A stretch of 64,000 bases of DNA from Bacteroidia bacterium (GCA_016218155.1 JACREQ010000008.1:1-64000), one strand, 5' to 3'; positions 36,037 through 46,287 are shown, counted from the first letter of the stretch. Numbers and translations are program-made. The notes: generated by a model not told the origin, from the letters alone.

Positions 36037-37938
36037 TTATTCCTCAGCAATTACAATTATTTTATCATTCTCAACAAAAGTAATTTTTGCTGATTTTTTA
36101 GGATCAACCACAACTCCATAACCCTGATCAGCCGCATGCTCTAATGCATGAATTTTATATCCTATAGCAACCTGATTTTGTCTTGCTGCAGATTCTGTTA
36201 CAGTATAAAAATCAACTTCTTTTCCTAACTCAACATATTCTGCAGCCGATTTAACGTAAATCTCAGAACCATCTGCATCAAATAAATCATCGAATACAGG
36301 TTTTAAATATTTATTTTCTGAAACCTGCGACATAAATAAACTTATTAATTTATCACCAATAATAAAGTCGTCAACCTTAGTTACCTCGGCAAGTTCTTTA
36401 TTTCTGATATCAATCATTTCGCTTACTATACTAAAATCCATTTGTTTTATCTCACTAATATTTCTTAGATGTAACAGACAGATTAAAGTTTTTGCATCTG
36501 CTTCCTGCACATCTTCGATATGCGAATTATACAATATAATAATGTGGTTAAATTTTTCAACATTTAATGAATCAAGAAATTTTCGGTCAATTATATTACC
36601 TTGTAAAAACTCAACTTTCTGATTTTTTAATAAAGGTTCAAGTTCTACCAATTCAGATTTTGTTGATTCAATTTCAGAAACTATTAGTGCATTAGAGCCA
36701 TCAAGAACATAATTATCTATTTCTTTAATTATAGATGAACCTTTATGATTCCATCCTAATATTAATGTATTCTCAATAATTTTAGGTTCAGGTTTTCCTT
36801 TTCTTATTACTGATTCGTTTATTTCAATATTTGTTTTACCTGATAACACAATAGTATCATCATCTTCAGAAATTGCAATTATTTTGTCGCCTTTATTAAT
36901 AATTGTATCCATCGGAGGATTTACTGTCACTTTGTTATCAGCAAACATAATTCCCATTAATGCACTTTCTTCATACATTAATAATGCTTCCTTAAATGTT
37001 TTTCCTATTAATTTAGGCTCTTCATTAAAATAAATTTCAACACCATCAAAATCTAACAACTCGGTGTATACAACACTTAATCCCGACTGTCTGCATGTTT
37101 GAGCAGTAACACGTGCTAAAATATCCGGTGATAAAATTAATTCTGCTTCATGCCTGCCAACTAATTTTGCAGCTTCCATATTTGACTCTTCTTTTATTTC
37201 AGCTACAATATGAAAGTCCTCATTTTTTCTTTTAGGGTTATTTGTTACGGCTAACATTGTTTTAATAACATATGTATCCGGGTTGTCATTTTCAGGTGAT
37301 AAAATAATTATTGAACGTGCAAAATTCGGATTTGCCATTTCTAATTCCTGAAGATTTAAAGGACTTCCCGAACGACAAATAATTTTAGTATTACCTGTTT
37401 TTTTAATATGTGATTTTATTGCATCTTCCATCTCCACTTTATCCTTATCGGCCATTATAACTATTCTTGGACGTTTCTGATTTTCGTTTGCAATAATTAA
37501 TTCAGAAATAATAGAAAATATTTTTGTTGACCAACCTAAAATTAAAGTATGATTTGTTTCAAGTACTTTTGATTTTCCTTTGCGTAATTCTTCCATTTTT
37601 GTTTGAATACCGGAAGTTAAAACACCAATTAAAGTTGAAAGAATAAAAATACCACCTAAAGTAACAACTAGCATAATTGCTCTGAATTTCCATCCAATAT
37701 CTCCAGCTACGGTACCAGAATCCATAGCACGCATCATAGATTGCCAACATGCTTCAAAAAAACTTATTTGCGGATTATCTATAGGAGTAATTCCAGTAAT
37801 TATAATTATTACAGCAGCAATTATTACTACTAAAAGTGAAAGAATACCTAACCAAACAATGAGAGATAGAGTACCTGAAGTCATTGTGTTATCAAAGGCA
37901 TATCTTAATTTTTCTTTGAATGAAGCAGATGATTTCAT
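36037..37938 (-). CDS. CASTOR/POLLUX-like ion channel with RCK domains
   Basis: The 633-residue protein has two membrane helices (about 20-48 and 87-112), with a short pore-like loop between (QSMMRAMDSGTVAGD). Two RCK/TrkA_N-like nucleotide-binding folds follow; one begins HTLILGWSTKIFSII, the second NTLILGWNHKGSSII. The middle part matches the Castor/Pollux family (DMI1-like), cation channels first known from plants. TrkA_C-like segments (EPKLIGKTFKEAL) are present. It is 36 bases after corA and probably in one operon with it. Confidence 0.88.
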   Translation of the reverse strand: MKSSASFKEKLRYAFDNTMTSGTLSLIVWLGILSLLVVIIAAVIIIITGITPIDNPQISFFEACWQSMMRAMDSGTVAGDIGWKFRAIMLVVTLGGIFILSTLIGVLTSGIQTKMEELRKGKSKVLETNHTLILGWSTKIFSIISELIIANENQKRPRIVIMADKDKVEMEDAIKSHIKKTGNTKIICRSGSPLNLQELEMANPNFARSIIILSPENDNPDTYVIKTMLAVTNNPKRKNEDFHIVAEIKEESNMEAAKLVGRHEAELILSPDILARVTAQTCRQSGLSVVYTELLDFDGVEIYFNEEPKLIGKTFKEALLMYEESALMGIMFADNKVTVNPPMDTIINKGDKIIAISEDDDTIVLSGKTNIEINESVIRKGKPEPKIIENTLILGWNHKGSSIIKEIDNYVLDGSNALIVSEIESTKSELVELEPLLKNQKVEFLQGNIIDRKFLDSLNVEKFNHIIILYNSHIEDVQEADAKTLICLLHLRNISEIKQMDFSIVSEMIDIRNKELAEVTKVDDFIIGDKLISLFMSQVSENKYLKPVFDDLFDADGSEIYVKSAAEYVELGKEVDFYTVTESAARQNQVAIGYKIHALEHAADQGYGVVVDPKKSAKITFVENDKIIVIAEE

Positions 37939-37974
37939 ATATTGAAATAAATAAAAATTTGAGAAATTAAAAAC

Positions 37975-38922
37975 CTATAACCATTTTCTTTTCTTAAAAA
38001 GAATAAGAGTTACAGCAACAGAAAAAATCATTAAAAATATTGCTAACAAATATCCGAATTTCCATCCTATTTCTGGCATAAACTTAAAATTCATACCGTA
38101 AATACTGGCGATTAATGTTGGAGGCATAAATATTACTGTTGCAACAGTAAATATTTTTATGATTTTATTTTGTTCAATGTTCACAAGACCAAGAAAAGTA
38201 TTCTGTAAGAAATCCAATCGTTCAAAACTAAAAACAGTATAATCTAAAAGTGATCCTGTATCCTTTATCATTACTCTGATTTTATTATGAAGTTCCTGTG
38301 GAAAATAATCACTTTTTAAAACTGCAGAAAGCACGCGTTGCTTATCAATAATATTTTCGCGAAGCTGCATTGTGTCTTCCTGAAATTTCGAAATCTTAAC
38401 AAGTATTTCTTCCGAAAAAGTTTTTTCGCGAGTAACTAATCCTGATATTGAAGAAATATCTTTTACCATTGCTTCTATCATATCAGCATCAAGATCGATA
38501 CGTATTTCAAAAATACTTAGAAAAACATGGTAAGCATCAGAAAGCTTAAAATTAAAATCAATTCTTCTGTAAATTTCTGTAAAAGTTCTTGTCTCTGAAT
38601 TTCTATGTGAGAAAAGAATATGATCTTTCAAAATAAAAGATATCGGTTCTTTTCTGAATTCATTTTCGGTTGGGATAAGAAAATGTGAGTTAGTAACAAT
38701 TAATGTATCAGATTCAAAATATCGGGAACTGACCTCAATTTCTTCTATCTCCTGTCTGGTTTGAAGTGTAATTTTATAACGCGTTTCAATTGCTATTCGT
38801 TCTTCATATGAAGGCTGCAAAAGATCAATCCATACAATATCACAACCAGGAATATTTTCAATATCTGAAATTCCCTGATGTAGCTTAAGCTTGTCGTTTT
38901 CTTTAAAAAAAATATTTACCAT
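37975..38922 (-). CDS. corA: CorA magnesium/cobalt channel
   Basis: The 315-residue protein has a large cytoplasmic domain, then two membrane helices joined after the signature GMN (about 276-278), and ends with the basic KKRKW. CorA pentamers admit Mg2+. ATG 38922 (MVNIFFKENDKLKL) is chosen because it matches the family N-terminus; a longer frame begins with GTG at 38985, close to tRNA-Gly. The neighbouring channel gene suggests a cation-balance unit. Confidence 0.92.
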   Translation of the reverse strand: MVNIFFKENDKLKLHQGISDIENIPGCDIVWIDLLQPSYEERIAIETRYKITLQTRQEIEEIEVSSRYFESDTLIVTNSHFLIPTENEFRKEPISFILKDHILFSHRNSETRTFTEIYRRIDFNFKLSDAYHVFLSIFEIRIDLDADMIEAMVKDISSISGLVTREKTFSEEILVKISKFQEDTMQLRENIIDKQRVLSAVLKSDYFPQELHNKIRVMIKDTGSLLDYTVFSFERLDFLQNTFLGLVNIEQNKIIKIFTVATVIFMPPTLIASIYGMNFKFMPEIGWKFGYLLAIFLMIFSVAVTLILFKKRKWL

Positions 38923-39003
38923 AATCCCTTCCGCGTTAAGGTTTGCATCCGGAGAAAAATGCAATAACAGACGTTCTATTATCACATTTTAAAGAACCTT
39001 TTG

Positions 39004-39076
39004 AGCGGGAAACGGGACTCGGACCCGCGACCCTCAGCTTGGGAAGCTGATGCTCTACCAACTGAGCTACTCCCGC
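39004..39076 (-). tRNA. tRNA-Gly (CCC)
   Basis: The minus strand gives acceptor GCGGGAG/TTCCCGC (one G-T), D arm GCTC/GAGC, anticodon stem TCAGC/GCTGA with loop TTCCCAA (anticodon CCC), T loop TCCGAGT and discriminator T. The length is 73 bases. Like tRNA-Lys, it has C at the usual T55 position. Confidence 0.93.
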
Positions 39077-39151
39077 TAATGAGTTTTACAAAATTAGAAA
39101 AAAACCTTTTATATAAAAATAAATTAACAGCAATTATTTTTTTTATATCTG

Positions 39152-39224
<73 letters not shown>

Positions 39225-39592
39225 ATTTTTGTGCAAAATTATAAAATTAAATTAAGCACCCAACTTTTGTTTAAAATGAAAATAATATATATTTCCAAAC
39301 AATATACACTAATATTATTTTGCTTATTACTTTTAAAATGATATTTTCATTATGTTTTTAATTTTTGAATAAAAAATGACGTTTTTTGACTTTTTTTAAC
39401 ACTAAATACCTACCTGAGAATAAACACTTAATGAGATTTTTTTAAATTTATTTTTCATAACTATCTATTATATTGATTGTTGCATTTCAGAATAAAATGT
39501 TAGAAAAAATATTTTGATTTATTATAATTATGTGTACATTTGCATAACATTTTCAAAATTCTGTACCTAGTATTAATTAAAAACAAAAAGCA
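39225..39592. other. 368-base intergenic region upstream of the AP2-fusion gene
   Basis: No gene or RNA is recognised. It is very AT-rich, with long A and T tracts likely to bend DNA, and it holds the tRNA-Thr promoter on one side and the promoter of the AP2-fusion gene (39513-39542) on the other. The length of the spacer is unusual for this gene-dense window. Confidence 0.5.
39513..39542 (+). promoter_or_regulatory. Bacteroidota promoter of the AP2-fusion gene
   Basis: TTTG (39513-39516) and TACATTTG (39535-39542) are separated by 18 bases. This is a full consensus match, leaving a 5' leader of about 45 bases before the ATG at 39593. Confidence 0.78.
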
Positions 39593-40525
39593 ATGCCAGT
39601 AAAAGTAAGTTTGAAAAATTCTGACAAAAAAGCAATTCTTGATGAACATGTTTATGAAAAACTAAATCAAGACAAAAATTTAAAAACAATTAAATTTTGG
39701 GAAAACCTAAGAGAACATTCAAGTGGTTACGTGTTTTTTCAGAAAAACTGGAGACAAAAAGATGGTTCATATAGAAATGAAACCATTTATCTTCACAAAT
39801 TAATTTCTGAGAAATTCGTAAAAAAACCTGCAGGAAAAGTTCGTTGGTTTGTTCGCTTCATTAATGCAAATGCAGTTGACTGCCGTTTAGAGAACTTGGA
39901 ATGGAGTACATTCTCAAATCTTGTTCGTAACACACGTAAAATCAAAAACAGTACAGGTTACCGTGGTGTTGTAAAACAAGGACGTAAATTTTATTCTTAT
40001 ATTTATGTAGATCGCAAAGGAATTCCTTTGGGTTCATTTGACACTGCTGAACAAGCTGCAGCAGCTTATAATAAAAAATCAACTGAGTTATTTGGTAAAA
40101 CTAATACTTTAAACGTGATATCTAAAAAAACAAACGTGGCTGCAAAAGTGGCTCCAAAAGCAAAAGTAGTAGCTAAGAAAGCTGCTCCAAAAAAAGTTGT
40201 TGCTAAAAAAGCAGTAGCTAAAAAAGTAGTTGCAAAAAAAGCAGTAGCTAAAAAAGCTGTAGCTAAAAAAGTAGTTGCTAAGAAAGCAGTAGCTAAAAAA
40301 GTAGTTGCTAAGAAAGCAGTTGCTAAAAAAGCTGTAGCTAAAAAAGTAGTTGCTAAGAAAGCAGTAGCTAAAAAAGTAGTTGCTAAAAAAGCTGTTGCTA
40401 AAAAAGTAGCTCCTAAAGCTAAAGCAGTAGCTAAAAAAGTAGTTGCTAAGAAAGTTGTAGCTAAAAAAGCTGTAGCTAAAAAAGTAGCTCCTAAAGCTAA
40501 AGTTGTTGCTAAAAAGAAAAAATAA
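39593..40525 (+). CDS. AP2-domain DNA-binding protein with dead HNH half and histone-H1-like tail
   Basis: The 310-residue protein joins three parts. Residues about 45-108 resemble the HNH half of HNH-AP2 homing endonucleases: His68 in [11 protein letters not shown] is kept, and RLENLEW (98-104) is kept, but the second His is Phe89 and the usual Asp is Asn91, so cleavage is unlikely. Residues 116-175 form an AP2 DNA-binding domain ([35 protein letters not shown]). Residues about 182-310 are roughly twenty repeats of KKxVA, like the tails of histone H1 and AlgP. It probably binds DNA generally and compacts the nucleoid. It has its own strong promoter and terminator. The tail encodes no known enzyme activity. 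Confidence 0.85.
   Translation: MPVKVSLKNSDKKAILDEHVYEKLNQDKNLKTIKFWENLREHSSGYVFFQKNWRQKDGSYRNETIYLHKLISEKFVKKPAGKVRWFVRFINANAVDCRLENLEWSTFSNLVRNTRKIKNSTGYRGVVKQGRKFYSYIYVDRKGIPLGSFDTAEQAAAAYNKKSTELFGKTNTLNVISKKTNVAAKVAPKAKVVAKKAAPKKVVAKKAVAKKVVAKKAVAKKAVAKKVVAKKAVAKKVVAKKAVAKKAVAKKVVAKKAVAKKVVAKKAVAKKVAPKAKAVAKKVVAKKVVAKKAVAKKVAPKAKVVAKKKK
40180..40515 (+). repeat. Coding repeats for the KKxVA tail
   Basis: The tail of the AP2 protein is encoded by 15-base units of the type GTAGCTAAAAAAGCT, used with small codon changes. Some 30- to 60-base stretches are identical, so copy number can change by slippage or recombination. Confidence 0.8.
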
Positions 40526-40542
40526 TTTCTTTTATACTTAAT

Positions 40543-40570
40543 AAAAAAAGGGCTATCAAGCCCTTTTTTT
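40543..40570. terminator. Bidirectional terminator between the AP2-fusion gene and tex
   Basis: A stem, AAAAAAGGGCT/AGCCCTTTTTT, with loop ATCA and flanking A and T tracts lies between two convergent genes, 17 bases after the AP2-fusion stop. Confidence 0.9.
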
Positions 40571-40571
40571 A

Positions 40572-42701
40572 TTACCCGTTATCTTTCATTGAAAGCTGAA
40601 TCCTCCCACGTTCCTTATCAACTTCTAGCACTTTTACCTTTACATGTTGGTTTAATGTTACCTTATCAGCAGGATTTGTTATATATTCGTTACAAATATT
40701 TGATATGTGAACCAATCCATTTTGTTTTATTCCAATATCCACAAACGCACCAAAATTCGTAACATTAGTAATTATTCCTGGAAGAATCATTCCTGGTCTT
40801 AAATCATCTATAGTAAAAACATCAGATGCAAATTCAAATATCTTAATTCCCATTCTAATATCACGACCTGGTTTTTCCAACTCTGTAACAACATCTGTTA
40901 AAGTTGGCAAACCAACTTCATCAGAAATATAATTCTCTATTTTAATTCTTCCGATTAACTCTTTATTTGAAACTAAATTTTCAATTGTACATTTTAAATC
41001 ACTACAAATTTTTGATACAAGCTTATATCTTTCCGGATGAACAGATGTATTATCGAGTGGATTCTCAGCACCAGGTATTCGTAAAAAACCAGCTGCTAAC
41101 TCAAATGCTTTTTCACCAAAACGAGGAACTTTTAATAAATCTGCTCTGGATTTAAAAGGTCCATTTTTTTCGCAATATTCATTTATGTTTTTTGCTAATA
41201 AAGGACCTATTCCCGAAACATAAGATAATAAATATCTATTGGAAGTATTAATATTTACCCCTACTTTATTTACACATTCTTCAACAATATTATCAAGATT
41301 ATTTTTTAATAGTGTCTGATCAACATCGTGCTGATATTGTCCTACACCAATTGATTTAGGATCAATTTTTACAAGTTCGGCTAATGGATCCTGCAACCTT
41401 CTTCCAATAGAAACAGCACCTCTAACCGTAACATCATATTGAGGTAATTCTTCGCGTGCAACAGAAGAAGCACTATAAACAGATGCGCCGGCTTCACTTA
41501 CCATGTATACTTTTACTGGCTTATCAAATCTTACATTCTTAATAAAATTCTCAGTCTCTCTTCCGGCTGTAGCATTTCCAATTGCTACACATTCTATTTT
41601 ATATGCATTAACTATTGAAGTAATTTTTTTTGAAGCCTGAACAATTTCTTTTTGCGGTGGATGAGGATATATTGTTTCATTGAATAAAATATTTCCCTGT
41701 TCATTAATACAAACAACTTTGCATCCTGTTCTAAAACCCGGATCAATTGCCAGTACCCGTTTATTTCCTAATGGTGGTAACAATAACAATTGTTTTAAAT
41801 TTTCTCCAAATACTCTTATAGCTTCCTTATCTGCTTTTTCTTTAGATAATGTTGCAAATTCATTTTCAATTGAGGGGCAAATTAACCGTTTGTATGCATC
41901 TTCTGCAGCAATTGATACTTGTTTTGATGCTTCACCATTTCCTGTAACAAATAACCTTATAATTTTACTAATTGCAATATCATTATCTATTTCTATCCTG
42001 ATTTTTAAATACCCTTCACTCTCTCCTCTTCTCATAGCAAGTATTCTGTGAGAAGGACATTTTACAAGCTTTTCACTTAAATTAAAATAATCTGTATATT
42101 TTGCTGCTTCCGACTCTTTTGTTTTAATTAATCTGGAATTAATTATAGCATCGTACTTGAATAAATTTCTAATAAGATTTCTAGCTCTGATATCTTCACT
42201 TATCTTTTCTGCAATTATATCTTTTGCGCCAGCAATAGCTTCCTCAATATTACTAATTTCATTTTTAATAAAACTCTGAGCAAATTGCAGAATATTTTGA
42301 TTTTTTTGCATGAAAATATATTCTGCCAATGGTTCTAAACCTTTTGAACGTGCAATTTCTGCTCTACTTTTACGCTTTGGTTTAAATGGCAAATATAAAT
42401 CTTCAAGTTCCGATAAAATATAACAACATACAATAGTTTTTTGAAGCTCATCGGTTAATTTACCCGACTCTTTTATTGTTTCTAAAATTGTTATTTTTCT
42501 TTTTTCAATAGTTTGATATTTGTCAACAAGCTCTTTAATATTTAGAATTACTAATTCATCAAGGCTACCGGTCATTTCCTTTCTGTAGCGACTAATAAAT
42601 GGAATTGTTGCTCCACCTTCAAAAAGCTTAACAACATTATTTATTTGCCATTCTTTGCAATTTAATTCATTTGATATTAATTTAACTATTTCAGGTTCCA
42701 T
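40572..42701 (-). CDS. tex: Tex family RNA-binding transcription factor
   Basis: The 709-residue protein has the Tex order: an N-terminal helical region with [15 protein letters not shown], a YqgF/RNase H-like domain ([15 protein letters not shown]), a helix-hairpin-helix region ([16 protein letters not shown]) and a C-terminal S1 domain (about 635-705, [22 protein letters not shown]). Tex binds nucleic acid and affects transcription and RNA turnover. Length is close to the usual 720-780. Confidence 0.95.
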   Translation of the reverse strand: MEPEIVKLISNELNCKEWQINNVVKLFEGGATIPFISRYRKEMTGSLDELVILNIKELVDKYQTIEKRKITILETIKESGKLTDELQKTIVCCYILSELEDLYLPFKPKRKSRAEIARSKGLEPLAEYIFMQKNQNILQFAQSFIKNEISNIEEAIAGAKDIIAEKISEDIRARNLIRNLFKYDAIINSRLIKTKESEAAKYTDYFNLSEKLVKCPSHRILAMRRGESEGYLKIRIEIDNDIAISKIIRLFVTGNGEASKQVSIAAEDAYKRLICPSIENEFATLSKEKADKEAIRVFGENLKQLLLLPPLGNKRVLAIDPGFRTGCKVVCINEQGNILFNETIYPHPPQKEIVQASKKITSIVNAYKIECVAIGNATAGRETENFIKNVRFDKPVKVYMVSEAGASVYSASSVAREELPQYDVTVRGAVSIGRRLQDPLAELVKIDPKSIGVGQYQHDVDQTLLKNNLDNIVEECVNKVGVNINTSNRYLLSYVSGIGPLLAKNINEYCEKNGPFKSRADLLKVPRFGEKAFELAAGFLRIPGAENPLDNTSVHPERYKLVSKICSDLKCTIENLVSNKELIGRIKIENYISDEVGLPTLTDVVTELEKPGRDIRMGIKIFEFASDVFTIDDLRPGMILPGIITNVTNFGAFVDIGIKQNGLVHISNICNEYITNPADKVTLNQHVKVKVLEVDKERGRIQLSMKDNG

Positions 42702-42814
42702 AATTTAGTTTTTACAAAGATTGAAAATTATTAGATAGCTTTAAAACATGTTAAAAATAAAAAAGTTTTTATACATTTACATCGTAAAGAAAATTGGTTA
42801 ACCATTTATTATTT

Positions 42815-43432
42815 ATGATATTAAATAAAAAAATAAATATCGTATTGATTATCACATTTGTATTTTCATTGCTATTTAATATATGTAATGCACAACTGTC
42901 ATTTCAACAAAATAATAATGAGCCAATTAAACTCAAAGAATCATTAATTGAAAATGATATTACTAAGCCAAGACCAGGCTTTAAAAAAAGAAGATTAGGC
43001 ATGCACACTCTTTTTTTAGAAGGTGGTTATTTTATGGGATATTATACTGGATTAAGATATTCTGTAAACTATGATATATTATTGCAATCCAGTGAAAAAA
43101 ATGCATTAACTTTCAGAATAGGTGCAGGATTAAATAAAGCAACCAATGATTCTACTGTAAATGCAGACGAAGTTTTTTTTCCTTTTGGAATAAACCTTCT
43201 TTTTGGTCATGTTAATCATTTTGAACTTGGATTAGGAGGTTATTATTTTGAAAACAGACAAGTACTGAATCCATATTTCTCAATTGGATTCAGACATCAA
43301 AAACCCAGAGGTGGCTTCATGTATCGTATTGCATTTGATTTACATCTGGAAAGAGTTTATGATATGCAAGGTAGAAATATTGCAAAAACCTCGGTACTGG
43401 GTCCATTAATAGGTATTGGCTGGAATTTCTAA
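42815..43432 (+). CDS. Outer-membrane-type protein, unknown
   Basis: The 205-residue protein has a signal peptide (about 1-27, ending CNAQ) and a mature part of alternating strands (LFLEGGYFMGYYTGLRYSV, HFELGLGGYYF) ending in an aromatic residue, IGIGWNF. That pattern suggests a small outer-membrane beta-barrel. ATG 42815 is chosen over the TTG at 42794. It is convergent with the lipoprotein gene, overlapping it by 4 bases. Confidence 0.7.
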   Translation: MILNKKINIVLIITFVFSLLFNICNAQLSFQQNNNEPIKLKESLIENDITKPRPGFKKRRLGMHTLFLEGGYFMGYYTGLRYSVNYDILLQSSEKNALTFRIGAGLNKATNDSTVNADEVFFPFGINLLFGHVNHFELGLGGYYFENRQVLNPYFSIGFRHQKPRGGFMYRIAFDLHLERVYDMQGRNIAKTSVLGPLIGIGWNF

Positions 43433-43851
43433 TTTTTTAGCCTTAAATCTATTTCGCTTCCTTTAATTTTCCAGCAAGTAGAATCACAAGTCACCTGACC
43501 AGTTTTTTTGAAAAAAGTTCCATCAACTGCATATATTGTCTGCCCACTCCTATAATATTTTGCAATTGCATAATAATCCTCATTTAACTGAAGAAGAAAT
43601 TTTGTTTCAACTTCGGTTACGGTATCCGAATAAATTAATATTCCCGGATTGCCATATTTTCCCTTATATACCGAAAGTGGAACTTCAGCTGAATCTGTTT
43701 GCATTGTTACAATTATATTTAATATGCCTTCAATAGGTTCTACTGTATTACAAGAGGAATAATCATAACTTTCGCAATCAACATTAGCATCCTTGTTACA
43801 ACCCACAAAAATTGCAGAAAATATAATAATCACTAAAATATTTTTTACCAT
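43429..43851 (-). CDS. Lipoprotein of unknown function
   Basis: The 140-residue product has a lipobox with Cys18 (FVGCNKD) and six further cysteines, which may form disulfides (CESYDYSSCN, VTCDSTCWK). It overlaps the end of the ankyrin gene by 7 bases and so follows it in one operon. No family was recognised. Confidence 0.68.
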   Translation of the reverse strand: MVKNILVIIIFSAIFVGCNKDANVDCESYDYSSCNTVEPIEGILNIIVTMQTDSAEVPLSVYKGKYGNPGILIYSDTVTEVETKFLLQLNEDYYAIAKYYRSGQTIYAVDGTFFKKTGQVTCDSTCWKIKGSEIDLRLKN

Positions 43852-45239
43852 TCTGGTTCTTTTATTATTTTATTAAATTTTTTAAGACCAATATAAAAAT
43901 ATGCAGTAGCATTTATTCTTACAGGAAATATGTTTTCCATTTTAAGATCTAAATATTCTAAATTTAACATTACGCCACCCGATTTTCCATCAGAATAGAA
44001 ACCAATATTTGGCAATAATGTCCAATCATTTGGTGGAATAATTGAAGCACCTCTGTAATGACCATAAGTATATAACTCTCTTCCACCAATTGAAATTCCG
44101 GTTTGCTTGTAACCATTGCCAGTTAACTTAAATCTTTTATCAATACCAAAAGTTACAAAAGATCGCCTTTCCCAGAACTGAATTAACATATCATTTCCAT
44201 AATCAACAAGAACACGTTTTGACCAGAATCTTGTAAAATAAGAAGCAGAGAATATCATATTATATCTGGTTTCTTTAATACCAACGGTAGTACCAAACAT
44301 TAAATCATTAAAGTTTGCATCAATACCATAACCTATTAATAATTTATTTAATAATGGAAGCAAATATGGTCTACACCCTGCTTTTCTTAATACAGAAACC
44401 AATTCACGATTTTCTGATAAATAAGCCATCTTTACAGGATTATTAGACTCTTTATTTTTAACTGTATCAATTTTTAGAATATTTGAAATTGACTCCGGCT
44501 GTTTATTTATAACAGCCATATCCAATGCAGAATAGCCATCAATATTTTTTGCATCAAAATCTGCATTATATGATTTTAAGATTTCAAAATAATAAACAAG
44601 ACCATTTTGTGAAGCTATTATTAAAGGAGTAAATTTCTCATTATCATTTGTATTGGGGTTAGCACCCGATTTTAGTAAAATATCACTTATTTCAGGATGA
44701 TTATATAATACCGACATAATAAGTGCATCATTTCCGTATATGTCTTTTAAGTTCAGATCAGCTTTATTCTGCAATAACAAATTAATAATTGGTACAAAGC
44801 CATACGCAGCAGCATACATCAAAGGAGTAATTTTTTTATAGTTTGAAAGATTAATTTTTGCTCCTTTTCTTAATAAATATTCGACTATATCATACTGATT
44901 ATTTATTACAGCTGAGGATAAAGAAGAAATTTCATAATTGGGAAAATAATTCACATCAGCACCATTTGCAACCAGTGTTTTTACAACTGATAAATGACCA
45001 TTTTGCGAAGCATACATTAATGCAGATATTCCATTATCGGCAGTTGCATTAACATTTGCACCCTTGCCAAGTAAAAATAAAACTGTTGATGCATCACCCT
45101 TACTAGCAGTAACTATAAGCTGAAAATCAAGCTGTTCTTGCGTAATAGTATCAGTAGTGTTTTCAATTTCATTTTGGCCAAAACTAATTACTGGTATAAA
45201 TAATGTAAAAAAAACTAATATAAAAATAACTTTAGCCAT
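43845..45239 (-). CDS. Ankyrin-repeat protein with C-terminal beta-strand domain
   Basis: The 464-residue protein has a signal peptide (MAKVIFILVFF to about residue 22), about seven ankyrin repeats (about 35-290, for example NGISALMYASQNGHLSVVK) and a C-terminal strand-rich region (about 295-464) with aromatic-rich alternations like outer-membrane barrels. The region has NMIFSASYFTRFW and ends in INATAYFYIGLKKFNK. Ankyrin repeats would face the periplasm. ATG 45239 is preferred; the longer frame begins with TTG. The pairing of these two parts is unusual. Confidence 0.78.
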   Translation of the reverse strand: MAKVIFILVFFTLFIPVISFGQNEIENTTDTITQEQLDFQLIVTASKGDASTVLFLLGKGANVNATADNGISALMYASQNGHLSVVKTLVANGADVNYFPNYEISSLSSAVINNQYDIVEYLLRKGAKINLSNYKKITPLMYAAAYGFVPIINLLLQNKADLNLKDIYGNDALIMSVLYNHPEISDILLKSGANPNTNDNEKFTPLIIASQNGLVYYFEILKSYNADFDAKNIDGYSALDMAVINKQPESISNILKIDTVKNKESNNPVKMAYLSENRELVSVLRKAGCRPYLLPLLNKLLIGYGIDANFNDLMFGTTVGIKETRYNMIFSASYFTRFWSKRVLVDYGNDMLIQFWERRSFVTFGIDKRFKLTGNGYKQTGISIGGRELYTYGHYRGASIIPPNDWTLLPNIGFYSDGKSGGVMLNLEYLDLKMENIFPVRINATAYFYIGLKKFNKIIKEPEW

Positions 45240-45279
45240 CAGATTTCCGTTTATCATGTAAAAATACAAAAACAATTAT

Positions 45280-45858
45280 ATGAAATTATTTACAACAATA
45301 TTTATTTGTCTCGTTTTTTTTAATTCTAACTTTTTGAATGCTCAAACGCAAAATAAAATAACATATTGCATTAATGCTGACGAAAAGGAGTTACTAAACC
45401 TGATTAACCAGTATAGAAAAACTAAAAAATTACCTCCAATAAAATTATCGCCTGAGTTAACAAAGGTTGCTAAAATTCATGCAAATGATTTAGCTAAAAA
45501 TAATCCGGATACAGGAAAATGCAATACTCATAGTTGGTCTGATAAAGGAAACTGGAAAGCATGTTGTTATACAGATGACCATAAGAATGCGGCATTAATG
45601 TGGTCGAAGCCTGCAGAACTCACAAAATATAAATCAGAAGGATTTGAAATTGCATTCCAATCATCAGAAGATGCTACACCATCTGATGCATTGAATGGCT
45701 GGAAAAAAAGTTCAGGACATAATAATGTTATTATTGAAAGAGGTAATTTTAATAAAATGGGATGGAAAGCAATTGGAATTGCCGTTGAAGGAAATTATGC
45801 ATTGGTTTGGTTTGGCAAAGAACCAGACAAAGAGCCTTCACTAACAGAGTGCAAATAG
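45280..45858 (+). CDS. CAP/SCP-like secreted protein
   Basis: The 192-residue protein has a signal peptide (about 1-21, ending LNAQ) and one CAP domain. Motifs are LLNLINQYRKTKKLPPIKL, a His in CNTHSWSDKG, and ALNGWKKSSGHNNVI, matching the typical CAP tetrad region. Four cysteines may form disulfides. Bacterial CAP proteins are secreted; their action is not known. It is divergent from the ankyrin gene with a very short gap. Confidence 0.85.
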   Translation: MKLFTTIFICLVFFNSNFLNAQTQNKITYCINADEKELLNLINQYRKTKKLPPIKLSPELTKVAKIHANDLAKNNPDTGKCNTHSWSDKGNWKACCYTDDHKNAALMWSKPAELTKYKSEGFEIAFQSSEDATPSDALNGWKKSSGHNNVIIERGNFNKMGWKAIGIAVEGNYALVWFGKEPDKEPSLTECK

Positions 45859-45912
45859 TTTCACAATTTGCTTTTAAAGTCATAGAATATTATCTTTACA
45901 TAAAAATCAAGA

Positions 45913-46287
45913 ATGTTAAAATCTGTACTTTTAGTTGCATTAGGTGGTTCTGTTGGAAGTATTTTAAGATACCTCGCATCTGTTTTCACTACTAAATTTT
46001 ACAGTGCAAATTTTCCCTTGGCAACATTTATTGTAAATATTATTGGTTGCTTAATAATAGGATTATTATTTGGTCTTTTTGAAAAAAACGGAATTGTAAA
46101 CGATAACCTTCGCTTACTTTTAATTACTGGATTTTGTGGTGGATTTACAACTTTCTCTGCTTTTTCATCTGAGAATATTAATTTATTGCAAAATGGTAAT
46201 TTTATGACTGCCTTTGTTTATATAAGTTTAAGTGTTATTCTTGGACTTTTTGCCGTTTGGCTTGGATTATTTATTGCTAAAGTTTAA
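45913..46287 (+). CDS. crcB: Fluoride channel CrcB (Fluc)
   Basis: The 124-residue protein has four membrane helices and the Fluc motifs GGSVGSILRY (11-20), VNIIGCLIIG and GFCGGFTTFSAFSSE. Dimers export fluoride. The gene has no visible fluoride riboswitch in the 54-base gap upstream. The diiron protein gene follows after 10 bases. Confidence 0.94.
   Translation: MLKSVLLVALGGSVGSILRYLASVFTTKFYSANFPLATFIVNIIGCLIIGLLFGLFEKNGIVNDNLRLLLITGFCGGFTTFSAFSSENINLLQNGNFMTAFVYISLSVILGLFAVWLGLFIAKV

Noticed and set aside
45859-45912. Fluoride riboswitch upstream of crcB
   Set aside because: The gap is only 54 bases and shows no pseudoknot-like fold or conserved riboswitch core.
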